A DNA stretch of 64,000 nt from Marinisporobacter sp. (GTDB taxonomy: Bacteria; Bacillota; Clostridia; Peptostreptococcales; Thermotaleaceae): contig JAOARV010000006.1 in assembly GCA_025210395.1 (NCBI GenBank), positions 62,001 through 126,000 of the forward strand. The letters run 5' to 3'. The notes under the pieces were generated by a model, which was not told where the DNA came from, made no database searches, and saw only the letters and a list, made by a program, of their open reading frames with translations. This document shows, one piece after another, positions 35,361 through 43,971 of the stretch (positions are counted from its first letter, which is position 1; every line of letters begins with the position of its first letter). The position numbers and the translations under genes were made by a program.

Positions 35361-36692
35361 ATGTCTAAAGCATCTGTTATTCGTGAGAAGGATTTAAAAT
35401 ATAATCTCCACTCATGGAGTGCACAAGCAGGATTAAAGCCTGAAGTTATTAAAAAAGCTGAAGGAATCTATTTTTGGAATGAAGACGGAAAAAAATTTTA
35501 TGATATGTCTTCACAATTAGTAAATGTAAATATTGGTCATGGCAATGAAAAAGTGATTCAAGCCATTAAAGATCAAGCTGATCAATTACCTTTTATAGGA
35601 CCTGCTTTTGCTGTAGATGTGAGAGCAGAAGCTGCCAAAAAAATTATAGAAATCGCTCCAGATAATATGGCGAAGGTTTTCTTTACTAACGCTGGGGCAG
35701 AAGCAAATGAAAATGCTATCAAGATTGCCCGTATGGTTACGGGAAAATATAAAATATTATCTGCTTATCGTTCTTATCATGGTGCCTCTTATGGTGCTGC
35801 AAATTTAACTGGTGAACCAAGAAGATTTGCTAGTGAACCAGGAATTCCTGGATTTGTTAAATTCATTGGGCCATATCCATATAGAGGACCTATCGAATTT
35901 AGAAATGAAGAAGAAGCTACAAAATATTATCTTACTCTTTTAAGAGAGCAAATACAATATGAAGGACCTGAAACAATTGCTGCAATATTCCAAGAATCAG
36001 TAGTGGGAAGTAATGGAATATTGATTCCACCAAAGGGTTGGATGCAGGGGGTAAGAGATCTTTGTGATGAATTTGGTATTATGATGGTTGCTGATGAGGT
36101 TATGGCTGGATGGGGAAGAACTGGAGAATGGTTTGCCATCAATAACTGGAATGTAAAACCTGATATGATTACCTTTGCAAAAGGTGTAACTTGTGGTTAT
36201 ACGCCATTAGGTGGCGTAATTGTGAGCGGGGAAATTGCAGAGTATTTTGAAAACAATACACTTTTTTGTGGATTAACTTATAGTGCACATCTTATGGGCT
36301 GTGGAGTAGCTTGTGCTACAATAGATGTATATAAAGAAGAAAACTTAATTCAAAGGTCTAAAGAGATGGGTACTGTATTAGGTAAAATATTGGAAGAAAT
36401 GAAAGAAAAGCATGTAAGTATTGGAGATGTTCGATATATAGGTCTTTTCTCTGCCATTGAATTAGTAAAAAATAGAAATACGAAAGAACCATTAGTACCT
36501 TATGGAAAAGACCCAGATGGTGTTATGAAAAAAATCCTTAGCCTTCTTAGAGAAAAAGGATTCTGGAATTATAGCCATGAAAATATTTTAATCGTAGCTC
36601 CTCCTTTAATTATAAAAGAAAATGAACTAAGAGATGCAATGAAAATGATGGATGAGGTATTAGAGGTTGTGGATGAAATGATTCATCAATAA
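35361..36692 (+). CDS. class III omega-aminotransferase, likely beta-alanine:pyruvate type
   Basis: This 443-residue PLP-dependent class III aminotransferase has MFFTNAGAEANENAIKIAR-type cofactor-phosphate residues (about 110), DEVMAGWGRTGEWF (about 240) and the Schiff-base lysine in TFAKGVTCGYTPLGG (about 272). The family includes beta-alanine:pyruvate and taurine:pyruvate enzymes, and this sequence resembles the latter group overall. Its place after a dihydropyrimidinase and an acylating aldehyde dehydrogenase points to beta-alanine or 3-aminoisobutyrate as amino donor. The ATG at 35361 lies behind GAGGGGGCG; an upstream TTG is less likely. A strong terminator follows. Confidence 0.88.
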   Translation: MSKASVIREKDLKYNLHSWSAQAGLKPEVIKKAEGIYFWNEDGKKFYDMSSQLVNVNIGHGNEKVIQAIKDQADQLPFIGPAFAVDVRAEAAKKIIEIAPDNMAKVFFTNAGAEANENAIKIARMVTGKYKILSAYRSYHGASYGAANLTGEPRRFASEPGIPGFVKFIGPYPYRGPIEFRNEEEATKYYLTLLREQIQYEGPETIAAIFQESVVGSNGILIPPKGWMQGVRDLCDEFGIMMVADEVMAGWGRTGEWFAINNWNVKPDMITFAKGVTCGYTPLGGVIVSGEIAEYFENNTLFCGLTYSAHLMGCGVACATIDVYKEENLIQRSKEMGTVLGKILEEMKEKHVSIGDVRYIGLFSAIELVKNRNTKEPLVPYGKDPDGVMKKILSLLREKGFWNYSHENILIVAPPLIIKENELRDAMKMMDEVLEVVDEMIHQ

Positions 36693-36700
36693 ATAAAATA

Positions 36701-36738
36701 AAATCTGGATGAACCAAGGGGGTTCATCCAGATTTTTT
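36701..36738. terminator. bidirectional terminator after the aminotransferase gene
   Basis: A perfect 15-bp stem, AAATCTGGATGAACC (36701-36715) with GGTTCATCCAGATTT (36721-36735), is followed by TTTT. It also ends the minus-strand DUF2508 gene. Confidence 0.9.
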
Positions 36739-36742
36739 TGAT

Positions 36743-37030
36743 TTATAAGATTCCTTTTATATGCTGTTCCTTTGCTAACTTGATAAGATGAATATATCTT
36801 AATTTAGCAGCTTCTATTCTATAAATAGCATGATCTATTAGATCTGGGCTTGTGACAAATTCAAAAGTATTTTCTGCATTTTTCCATTCGTTAAGTGCCG
36901 ATTTTATATCGGATAGAAGCTGAGCTTCATCATTTATTATAGTTGAGTCTTTAAAAATCTTTGAATAAAAAGCTTTGAAAATAGGATAAGATTGATGTTC
37001 TTTTTTAGGAACATTATTTTTATTTTCCAT
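36743..37030 (-). CDS. DUF2508 family protein (YaaL-like)
   Basis: This 95-residue soluble protein has the DUF2508 core: LLSDIKSALNEWKNAENTFE, then SPDLIDHAIYRIEAAKLRYI. Members are small helical proteins of Firmicutes, often near recR, with no settled function. Here it stands alone on the minus strand. Its ATG has AGGAGGTACC upstream. The 387 bp between it and the riboswitch promoter (37031-37417) show no gene. Confidence 0.82.
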   Translation of the reverse strand: MENKNNVPKKEHQSYPIFKAFYSKIFKDSTIINDEAQLLSDIKSALNEWKNAENTFEFVTSPDLIDHAIYRIEAAKLRYIHLIKLAKEQHIKGIL

Positions 37031-37417
37031 GAGGTACCTCCTAAAAACTCTAAAATTAAGATATTAGGTATATAAATATTTTATCTTGTACACAAAAAGA
37101 ATCTTAAATAAGTATATTTGGAAAAAATTTAAAATATGCTTATAGATAAATAATTTGAATAAGTGAAATAACAATATTTTGAATGGATTCGTTTTTTTAT
37201 GTTAGAGAAATATTACGAATTTCTTCCAGAGGAGAACCGATTTTTTTAATATTTACTTGTGCATGAACATTAGTAGCTATTTGCTAAGATGCTTGAAATT
37301 GGTAAGGAGGCAATATAAAATCCAATCAACACGAAATATACAAAAGATAAACGAAGTTAATATTCGTATTTACACAGATTAATTAGAAAATAACATAAAA
37401 AATATTCGAAAAAAGTA

Positions 37418-37446
37418 TTGACGGAAAAAATCTCCTTTGGTATGAT
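37418..37446 (+). promoter_or_regulatory. sigma-A promoter of the riboswitch leader
   Basis: TTGACG (37418-37423), a 17-base spacer and TATGAT (37441-37446) lie about 40 bp before the guanine aptamer. Confidence 0.75.
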
Positions 37447-37483
37447 AATAGTGCAAGGAAAAACAAATTAAAAATAAAGAAAT

Positions 37484-37552
37484 ACTCATATAATTTCGGA
37501 AATAGGGTCCGAGAGTCTCTACCAGGCAACCGTAAATTGTCTGACTATGGGT
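37484..37552 (+). ncRNA. guanine-class purine riboswitch aptamer
   Basis: All parts of the purine aptamer are visible. P1 is ACTCATA with TATGGGT. P2 is TCGGA with TCCGA around a 7-base loop. The junction is CTCTACC. P3 is CAGGCAA with TTGTCTG around CCGTAAA. The specificity base in GACTATGG is C (37545), which selects guanine or hypoxanthine rather than adenine. It is the first half of a tandem with the PRPP aptamer that begins at its 3' end. Confidence 0.93.
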
Positions 37553-37660
37553 GAAAGCGTATCTAGGGTTCCGACTATTAGGTGTCAGGTCCGAGTGATA
37601 CGGGTACTGGATATTTAGTACTACACCGTGGGGATAAAAGCCCGGACGGGGAGGTTTCAC
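37551..37660 (+). ncRNA. ykkC-family riboswitch aptamer, PRPP class by context
   Basis: The ykkC-family signature parts occur in order: TCTAGGGTTCCG, CAGGTCCGAGTG, ATACGGG, ACACCGTGGGGATAAAAGCC and CGGA. Outer arms GTGAAA (37551-37556) and TTTCAC (37655-37660) can close P1. Subtypes sense guanidine, ppGpp or PRPP. The guanine aptamer directly upstream and the purine permease downstream match the known guanine-PRPP tandem, so PRPP is the likely ligand. Its 3' part (AAAGCCCGGA) is also the 5' arm of the terminator, so ligand binding should prevent termination. Confidence 0.88.
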
Positions 37661-37703
37661 TTATGAGTAAATAACCTTCCCATCCGGGCTTTCGTGCTTT
37701 TTT
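37637..37703 (+). terminator. riboswitch-controlled intrinsic terminator
   Basis: AAAGCCCGGACGGGGAGGTT (37637-37656) pairs with AACCTTCCCATCCGGGCTTT (37673-37692) with one mismatch and one G-U pair, then CGTGCTTTTTT. The 5' arm overlaps the PRPP aptamer, giving a direct switch between aptamer and terminator. Confidence 0.92.
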
Positions 37704-37744
37704 AAAATGGAAATAATCCCCAAAACATAAGGAGGAGAGAGACA

Positions 37745-39073
37745 GTGGAAATGACAAGTAAAAAAGCAAATTCAGGAATGCTTGAAAAATTATTTAAGCT
37801 ATCAGAGAAAAAAACTACTGTAAAAACTGAAATTGTTGCAGGGATTACAACTTTTATGACAATGGCGTATATTTTAATAGTAAATCCAAGTATATTAAGT
37901 GCTACAGGGATGGATCAAGGAGCAGTGTTTACGGCAACAGCTCTTTCAGCAGCTTTTGCTACATTTTTAATGGCATTTATGGCAAATCTTCCTTTTGGAT
38001 TGGCACCTGGTATGGGTTTAAATGCATTCTTTGCTCTATCTGTAGTTTTGGGAATGGGATATAGTTGGCAGTTCGCTTTAACTGCAGTTTTAATTGAAGG
38101 AATTATATTTATTATACTTACTTTAACAAATGTTCGAGAAGCCATTATTAATGGAATGCCTATGGTGATAAAAAATGCAGTAAGTGTAGGTATTGGTTTA
38201 TTTATTGCTTTTATAGGATTTCAAAGTTCTGGTATTATCGTAAAAAATGATGCAGTATTAGTAGGTCTTGGAAATGTGAAGGATCCAGGTGTATTATTGG
38301 CATTAGCAGGAATTATTATTACAGGAATCCTTCTTGTGAAAAATGTAAAAGGTGCTTTATTAATCGGTATGATGGTTACAACAGTTTGTGGTATGGTTAT
38401 TGGAAAAGCAGCTATGCCAGCTAGTTTTATTAGTACACCTCCATCGATCAAACCAATCTTTTGGCAATTTGTAGGAATGGAAGAAATATTCTCATGGAAT
38501 ATGGTAATCGTAGTATTTACTTTCTTATTTGTAGATTTATTTGATACATTAGGAACATTAATTGGTGTTTCTACAAAAGCAAATATGTTAGATGAAAATG
38601 GAAAAATTCCTAAGGTGAAGCAAGCATTATTTGCAGATGCTATTGGTACAACTGTTGGCGCAATGCTTGGAACAAGTACAGTAACTACCTTTGTTGAAAG
38701 TGCATCTGGTGTTGCAGAAGGAGGAAGAACAGGACTTACAGCCCTTACAACAGGTGTGTTATTTTTAGCTTCTGTGCTGTTTGCACCTATATTTACTACT
38801 GTTCCACCACAAGCTACTGCAGCTGTACTGATCATAGTAGGAATGTTTATGATGAGTCCAATTCTTAAGGTTAACTTTGATGATTTTACAGAAGCTATTC
38901 CAGCATTCTTAACCATCATCATGATGCCTTTAACTTATAGTATTGCAGAAGGACTTGTATTTGGTGTGATTTCTTATGTACTTTTAAAATGCATGGCAGG
39001 AAGAACAAAAGAAGTACACCCAATGATGTATGTTGTTGCAGCATTATTTATCTTTAAGCATATAGCTGGTTAA
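37745..39073 (+). CDS. NCS2-family purine permease (AzgA/PbuG-like)
   Basis: This 442-residue membrane protein of the AzgA-type nucleobase:cation symporters has about 12 to 14 hydrophobic segments. Family motifs include TFMTMAYILIVNPSILSATG (about 35), PGMGLNAFFA (about 93), LFVDLFDTLGTLIGVSTKA (about 260) and GTSTVTTFVESASGVAEGGR (about 305). It imports adenine, guanine or hypoxanthine. The GTG at 37745 has AAGGAGGAG at the right distance; an ATG lies 6 bp on. Control by a guanine-PRPP tandem riboswitch fits import when PRPP is plentiful and guanine scarce. Its own terminator separates it from purE. Confidence 0.93.
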   Translation: MEMTSKKANSGMLEKLFKLSEKKTTVKTEIVAGITTFMTMAYILIVNPSILSATGMDQGAVFTATALSAAFATFLMAFMANLPFGLAPGMGLNAFFALSVVLGMGYSWQFALTAVLIEGIIFIILTLTNVREAIINGMPMVIKNAVSVGIGLFIAFIGFQSSGIIVKNDAVLVGLGNVKDPGVLLALAGIIITGILLVKNVKGALLIGMMVTTVCGMVIGKAAMPASFISTPPSIKPIFWQFVGMEEIFSWNMVIVVFTFLFVDLFDTLGTLIGVSTKANMLDENGKIPKVKQALFADAIGTTVGAMLGTSTVTTFVESASGVAEGGRTGLTALTTGVLFLASVLFAPIFTTVPPQATAAVLIIVGMFMMSPILKVNFDDFTEAIPAFLTIIMMPLTYSIAEGLVFGVISYVLLKCMAGRTKEVHPMMYVVAALFIFKHIAG

Positions 39074-39080
39074 ATTAAAT

Positions 39081-39117
39081 AGCCCGAAATAGATGAAAGG
39101 TCTATATCGGGCTTTTT
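39081..39117 (+). terminator. intrinsic terminator between the NCS2 permease and purE
   Basis: AGCCCGAAATAGA (39081-39093) pairs with TCTATATCGGGCT (39101-39113), with one mismatch, followed by TTTT. The purine biosynthesis genes must therefore use a further promoter or rely on read-through. Confidence 0.82.
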
Positions 39118-39235
39118 CCGTCCGGGAATTAATTGAAGATTCTGGAGTTTGTACATGGAATCCTTTTATAGGGGATTGAAAATAAAAAAATAGATCAAAC
39201 TAGAAAGTGATAAGCTAAAATTTTAAGGAGGGAAA

Positions 39236-39721
39236 ATGATGAAGGTCGCAATGATTATGGGAAGTGATTCAGATTATAAGGTGGTTGAAAGAACAGAGAA
39301 GGTTTTAAAGGATTTTGGGATCAAAACACAGGTACGTGTCATCTCAGCTCATAGAACACCAAATAGAGCCATGGAATTTGCAAAAGGAGCAGAAGAAAAT
39401 GGCGTTGAAGTCATCATTGGAGCTGCTGGAAAGGCTGCTCATCTACCAGGAGTTTTAGCCGCTTTTACTGTGTTACCTGTTATAGGACTTCCTATAAAGT
39501 CTTCTACTATGGATGGATTGGATTCATTATTATCCATTGTGCAAATGCCAAAGGGAATTCCAGTAGCAACGGTAGCTATCAATGGAGCAGAAAATGCAGC
39601 ACTACTTGCGATACAAATAGTATCTACAAAATATCCAGAGCTTCGAGAAAAGCTTAAAGCATTTAGGGAAATGCAAGAAAAAGAAGTGATTGAAAAGGAT
39701 GAAATGTTTTTGAATAGATAA
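39236..39721 (+). CDS. purE: N5-carboxyaminoimidazole ribonucleotide mutase
   Basis: This 161-residue PurE has the substrate loops IMGSDSDYKVVERTEKVL (about 8), SAHRTPNRAMEFAK (about 43) and AGKAAHLPGVLAAFT (about 69). It rearranges N5-CAIR to CAIR in purine synthesis. Class I enzymes depend on PurK to make N5-CAIR; no purK is visible in the window. It leads the purE-C-F-M-N-H-D set, with AAGGAGGG before the ATG. A second ATG directly follows the first and could be the start. Confidence 0.94.
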   Translation: MMKVAMIMGSDSDYKVVERTEKVLKDFGIKTQVRVISAHRTPNRAMEFAKGAEENGVEVIIGAAGKAAHLPGVLAAFTVLPVIGLPIKSSTMDGLDSLLSIVQMPKGIPVATVAINGAENAALLAIQIVSTKYPELREKLKAFREMQEKEVIEKDEMFLNR

Positions 39722-39823
39722 ATTAAATTTTAAAGAATTTGTATAAATATAGATTTCTCAGGGAGCTATTCAATTGATGATTTTGTAGGGGTGTGAAATA
39801 TAAAGGGTCAAATAGTATTATCG

Positions 39824-39876
39824 AGGGTACTCGAGGAATTTATCATAAATGGATGTTTTGCTTGAGAAATCTATAA
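39824..39876 (+). repeat. dispersed intergenic repeat A, copy 3
   Basis: This is the fullest copy: GAGGGTACTCGAG, GAATTTATCATAAATGGATG, TTTTGCTTGAGAAATC and TATAA. It lies in the 200-bp gap between purE and purC. A small CGAG-GGTA-CTCG hairpin lies at its left edge (39822-39833). Confidence 0.5.
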
Positions 39877-39921
39877 TGTTTTACTTGAAAAATATATACG
39901 AAAATATGGGAGGACGAGAAT

Positions 39922-40626
39922 ATGGAAAAATTAACAATGCTTTACGAGGGAAAGGCAAAAAAAGTATTTAAGACTAGTGATGAAAAAAGATATATTGTAG
40001 AATATAAAGATGATGCAACGGCTTTTAATGGGGTAAAAAAAGGAACGATTCATGATAAAGGAATTGTTAATAATAAGATGTCAGCATTACTATTTAAAAT
40101 CCTAGAAGAAAAAGGGGTTCCAACACATTTTGAAGAACTATTAAGGGATAGAGAAATGCTTGTAAAGGCTGTAAAAATATTGCCTCTTGAAGTGATCATA
40201 AGAAATGTTGCTGCAGGATCATTATCTAAAAGACTTGGAATCAAAGAAGGAAAAGAATTGAAAGAAACGGTTTTAGAATTCTGCTATAAAAATGATGAAT
40301 TAGGAGATCCGATCATCAATGATTATCATGTTTATGCCATGGAGTTAGCTACAAAAGAGCAAGTAGAAAAGGTAAAAGAATATACTTTTAAGGTGAATGA
40401 AGTATTAAAAGGATTTTTCCTTGAAAAAGGATTAAAATTAATTGATTTTAAATTAGAATTTGGATTATTTGAAGGAGAAGTTATTTTAGCAGATGAAATC
40501 TCACCAGATACTTGTAGATTATGGGATGCAGAAACAAATGAAAAAATGGATAAGGATCGCTTTAGAAGAGATTTAGGAAATGTAGAAGAAACTTATCAAG
40601 AGGTATTAAAGCGATTAGGAAAGTAA
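39922..40626 (+). CDS. purC: SAICAR synthetase
   Basis: This 234-residue phosphoribosylaminoimidazole-succinocarboxamide synthase has the ATP-site opening [20 protein letters not shown], then [20 protein letters not shown] (about 90) and [14 protein letters not shown] (about 190). It joins aspartate to CAIR. Length and motifs are standard. It lies between purE and purF; the ATG follows GGGAGGACG. Confidence 0.96.
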   Translation: MEKLTMLYEGKAKKVFKTSDEKRYIVEYKDDATAFNGVKKGTIHDKGIVNNKMSALLFKILEEKGVPTHFEELLRDREMLVKAVKILPLEVIIRNVAAGSLSKRLGIKEGKELKETVLEFCYKNDELGDPIINDYHVYAMELATKEQVEKVKEYTFKVNEVLKGFFLEKGLKLIDFKLEFGLFEGEVILADEISPDTCRLWDAETNEKMDKDRFRRDLGNVEETYQEVLKRLGK

Positions 40627-40659
40627 TATAGAAGCTGGTGAAAAGGGTAGGAGGTAGTC

Positions 40660-42075
40660 ATGTATAGTACATTTGATTTAGATAAATTGAAAGAGGAATG
40701 TGGGATTATAGGGATTTATGCTCCGAATATGGAGAATATATCCCAATTAGCTTATTTTGGACTGCATGCCCTTCAGCATAGAGGACAAGAAAGTGCAGGG
40801 ATTGCTGCAAATAAAAACGGAGAAATTCATTATTATAAGGAAATGGGTCTTGTGCAAGAGGTTTTTTCAGATAAGGTTATTGAAAGACTTCAAGGAGATG
40901 TAGCTATAGGGCATGTAAGATATTCTACTACAGGAGAAAGCTATGTAACTAATGCTCAGCCCTTAGTGGTTCATCATAAGGGAGGGGCTATTGCTCTTGC
41001 TCATAATGGAAATCTTGTAAATGCAAATGTGATAAGAGAAAAGCTTGAGGAGGATGGGGTAATATTCCAAACAAGCATTGATAGTGAAGTTATTGCAAAT
41101 ATGATTGCAAGAAATCATAAACTAGGGATGGAAGAAGCGATAAAACGTACCATGAAGGAAATTCGAGGTTCTTATGCATTAGTCATCACTTGTAGAGATA
41201 AGCTAATAGGAGTGAGAGATCCAAATGGCCTTAGACCTCTTTGTCTTGGAAAGATTGATGGAGGATATGTATTGTCTTCAGAGAGCTGTGCTTTTCATGT
41301 AATTGGTGCAGAATTCATAAGAGATATAGCTCCAGGAGAAATGGTGATTATAAAGAATAATGAAATCCAAAGTATACAGTATGATGAAAGAGCAAAAAAA
41401 GCTTTGTGCTCCTTCGAATTTGTTTATTTTGCAAGACCAGATAGTACATTAGACGGACAAAGTGTATATGTAGCTAGAAGAAATGCAGGAAAGATTCTTG
41501 CAAAAGAGCATCCTGTAGATGCAGATTTAGTCATTGCAGTTCCTGATTCTGGAACAGTGGCAGCCATTGGGTATGCACAGGAGTCAAAAATTCCTTTTGG
41601 AGAAGGACTTATAAAAAATAGATATGTAGGAAGAACTTTTATTCAGCCAGACCAAAGAATGCGTGAGCGAAGTGTGAGATTAAAGCTTAATGTTTTAAAG
41701 GAAAACATCAAGGGAAAAAGATTAGTTATGGTGGATGACTCTATTGTAAGGGGAACAACAAGTAAGCAAATTGTAGATATGTTAAAGCATGCAGGAGCAA
41801 AAGAAGTTCATGTAAGAGTTTGCTCCCCACCTGTGAAATATTCTTGTTATTTTGGTATTGATACACCTACTAGAAAAAATCTTGTAGGAGCTGTTCATTC
41901 AGTAGAAGAAATCAGAAAAATGATTGGTGCAGATAGTTTAGGTTATTTAAGTATAGATGGGTTAGTTGAATCGATTGATATGGATAGATGTAGCCTTTGC
42001 AGCGCTTGCTTTAGTGGAGATTATCCTATGGAGGTTCCCCAAAAGACGAGCAAATACTTATTTGAGAAAAGATAG
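40660..42075 (+). CDS. purF: amidophosphoribosyltransferase
   Basis: This 471-residue enzyme catalyses the committed purine step, making phosphoribosylamine from PRPP and glutamine. After a short propeptide the nucleophile cysteine is in [12 protein letters not shown] (residue about 13). The PRPP motif is [19 protein letters not shown] (about 350). Cysteines for a 4Fe-4S cluster (KYSCYFGID and CSLCSACF) place it in the Bacillus-type oxygen-sensitive group. The ribosome site is AGGAGG. The purM gene follows 10 bp after its stop. Confidence 0.97.
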   Translation: MYSTFDLDKLKEECGIIGIYAPNMENISQLAYFGLHALQHRGQESAGIAANKNGEIHYYKEMGLVQEVFSDKVIERLQGDVAIGHVRYSTTGESYVTNAQPLVVHHKGGAIALAHNGNLVNANVIREKLEEDGVIFQTSIDSEVIANMIARNHKLGMEEAIKRTMKEIRGSYALVITCRDKLIGVRDPNGLRPLCLGKIDGGYVLSSESCAFHVIGAEFIRDIAPGEMVIIKNNEIQSIQYDERAKKALCSFEFVYFARPDSTLDGQSVYVARRNAGKILAKEHPVDADLVIAVPDSGTVAAIGYAQESKIPFGEGLIKNRYVGRTFIQPDQRMRERSVRLKLNVLKENIKGKRLVMVDDSIVRGTTSKQIVDMLKHAGAKEVHVRVCSPPVKYSCYFGIDTPTRKNLVGAVHSVEEIRKMIGADSLGYLSIDGLVESIDMDRCSLCSACFSGDYPMEVPQKTSKYLFEKR

Positions 42076-42085
42076 AGGGGATATT

Positions 42086-43120
42086 ATGGAAAAGTTAACG
42101 TACAAAGATGCTGGGGTAGATGTAAATGAAGGGGCAAAAGCAGTAAAGCTTATGAAGGAACATGTAAAGAAGACCTTTACGGAAAATGTTCTTTGTGGCT
42201 TAGGCGGATTTGGTGGCTTATTTGAATTGGACTTAGAAGGATATAAAAAGCCTGTATTGGTATCAGGAACAGATGGCGTAGGAACAAAGCTAAAAATCGC
42301 TTTTTTAATGGACAAACATGATACAGTAGGAAGAGATTGTGTAGCTATGTGTGTGAATGATATTTTATGCCAAGGGGCAAAGCCTTTATTTTTCTTAGAT
42401 TATGTTGCAACAGGAAAATTAAAATCTGAACATATTGCAGACATTGTAAAGGGCATTGCTGATGGATGCATAGATGCTAAGTGTTCCCTTGTTGGAGGAG
42501 AAACAGCAGAAATGCCAGGGTTTTATAGTACTGGAGAATATGATATGGCAGGTTTTGCAGTAGGAATTGTAGAAAAGGAAAAAATTATTGATGGATCAAC
42601 AATAAAAGAGGATGATGTTCTTATAGGACTTCCTTCTAGTGGAATTCATAGTAATGGCTATTCCTTAGTGCGAAAGCTTTTTTTTGATACATTAGGATGG
42701 AAGGTACAGGATCATATAGAAGAGTTAGGTTGTACTCTAGGAGAAGAATTACTGAAGCCTACAAGAATATATGTGGATGTGTGCACAAAAGTTATGGAAA
42801 AATTTTCTGTAAAGGGAATGGTTCATATGACAGGTGGAGGCTTTTATGAAAATATTCCAAGAATCCTACCTAAAGGACTTGGTGTAGAAGTTGATTTAGG
42901 AAGCTTTAAGGTACTCCCTATTTTTAACTTGATGCAAAGTAAAGGAAATCTGGAAACAAAAGAGATGTTTAGCACCTTCAATATGGGAATAGGAATGATT
43001 ATGATTGTTTCAAAGGAAGATGCGAAGGAAACGATGGAATATTTAAAAGGGTTAGATGAAAGAGCATATATGATAGGTAGAGTTACTTCAAAGGAAGGCG
43101 TTCACTTATGTCAAAAATAA
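42086..43120 (+). CDS. purM: phosphoribosylformylglycinamidine cyclo-ligase (AIR synthetase)
   Basis: This 344-residue PurM has [20 protein letters not shown] (about 55), [19 protein letters not shown] (about 85) and [16 protein letters not shown] (about 250). It closes the imidazole ring to make AIR. The ATG at 42086 has GAGGGG upstream; longer frames reaching back into purF lack a ribosome site. Its stop overlaps the purN start by 13 bp. The preceding enzyme, PurL, is not encoded in this window. Confidence 0.96.
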   Translation: MEKLTYKDAGVDVNEGAKAVKLMKEHVKKTFTENVLCGLGGFGGLFELDLEGYKKPVLVSGTDGVGTKLKIAFLMDKHDTVGRDCVAMCVNDILCQGAKPLFFLDYVATGKLKSEHIADIVKGIADGCIDAKCSLVGGETAEMPGFYSTGEYDMAGFAVGIVEKEKIIDGSTIKEDDVLIGLPSSGIHSNGYSLVRKLFFDTLGWKVQDHIEELGCTLGEELLKPTRIYVDVCTKVMEKFSVKGMVHMTGGGFYENIPRILPKGLGVEVDLGSFKVLPIFNLMQSKGNLETKEMFSTFNMGIGMIMIVSKEDAKETMEYLKGLDERAYMIGRVTSKEGVHLCQK

Positions 43121-43734
43121 ATATAGCAGTACTCGTATCTGGTGGAGGAACAAATCTTCAATCCATTATTGATCATATTGAAGCTGGGAATATTAATGGA
43201 AAAATTAAAGTCATTATTTCTAGTAAACAGGATGCTTATGCATTAAAAAGAGCAGAAAAACATGGCATTGAAGGGATGTATATAGGAAAAGAAAACTTTC
43301 CTAATTTGAAAGAAAGAAATAGTAGAATATTAGAAACTCTTGAAGAAAAAGAAATTGACTTAATCATTCTTGCAGGATACATGCGTATTTTAGATGAAAA
43401 TATGGTTGGAAAATATAAAAATAGAATCATCAATATTCATCCTTCTTTGATTCCTAGCTTTTGTGGGAAAGGCTTTTATGGGAAAAAAGTACATGAAGCT
43501 GTTTTAAAATATGGAGTAAAGTTAACAGGCGCAACAGTACATTTTGTAGATAAAGGAACGGATACAGGTCCTGTAATTCTTCAAAAAAGTGTAGAAGTAA
43601 AGGATCATGACACCGTAGAGGATATAGCAAAAAGAGTTTTAGGGATAGAGCATGAAATTTTGCCCTTAGCAGTAAAGTTATTTTGTGAAGGAAAATTAAA
43701 AGTAGTGGGCAGACGTGTTATTGTGGAAAAATAA
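43108..43734 (+). CDS. purN: phosphoribosylglycinamide formyltransferase
   Basis: This 208-residue 10-formyl-THF-dependent GAR transformylase opens [20 protein letters not shown] and has the catalytic [17 protein letters not shown] (about 106-122: Asn, His) and [16 protein letters not shown] (about 137, with the catalytic Asp). It overlaps purM by 13 bp, indicating coupled translation. A 237-bp gap without a gene (43735-43971) separates it from purH. Confidence 0.96.
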   Translation: MSKINIAVLVSGGGTNLQSIIDHIEAGNINGKIKVIISSKQDAYALKRAEKHGIEGMYIGKENFPNLKERNSRILETLEEKEIDLIILAGYMRILDENMVGKYKNRIINIHPSLIPSFCGKGFYGKKVHEAVLKYGVKLTGATVHFVDKGTDTGPVILQKSVEVKDHDTVEDIAKRVLGIEHEILPLAVKLFCEGKLKVVGRRVIVEK

Positions 43735-43971
43735 CAGGAAAACATGTCTTTAATACTATATAGAGATAAACCATTTGAAAATAAAAAATAAAAAAGAATA
43801 TTCATATCAGATAACTTTTGAAAAAGCTATCAAAGGGATCTTCTTATCTTTTTATTTTCATTATTAAGCTTTGATGGGGTTTATTTATATATTACCGAAT
43901 AGATTAGAAATGGATCGTTAGTTGTGTGTATTTATTAGGAAGCTAAGAATTTATAAAAAGGGGTGTTGAAC

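Noticed and set aside
38221-38922. A 233-codon open frame on the minus strand
   Set aside because: It lies wholly inside the NCS2 permease gene, has no ribosome site and its product is low-complexity; it is an antisense shadow.
41966-42085. A longer purM reaching back into purF
   Set aside because: The extra residues match no PurM, and a ribosome site fits the ATG at 42086.
43735-43971. A hidden gene or riboswitch between purN and purH
   Set aside because: No frame has a ribosome site and no known aptamer pattern is visible; the hairpins there are weak.
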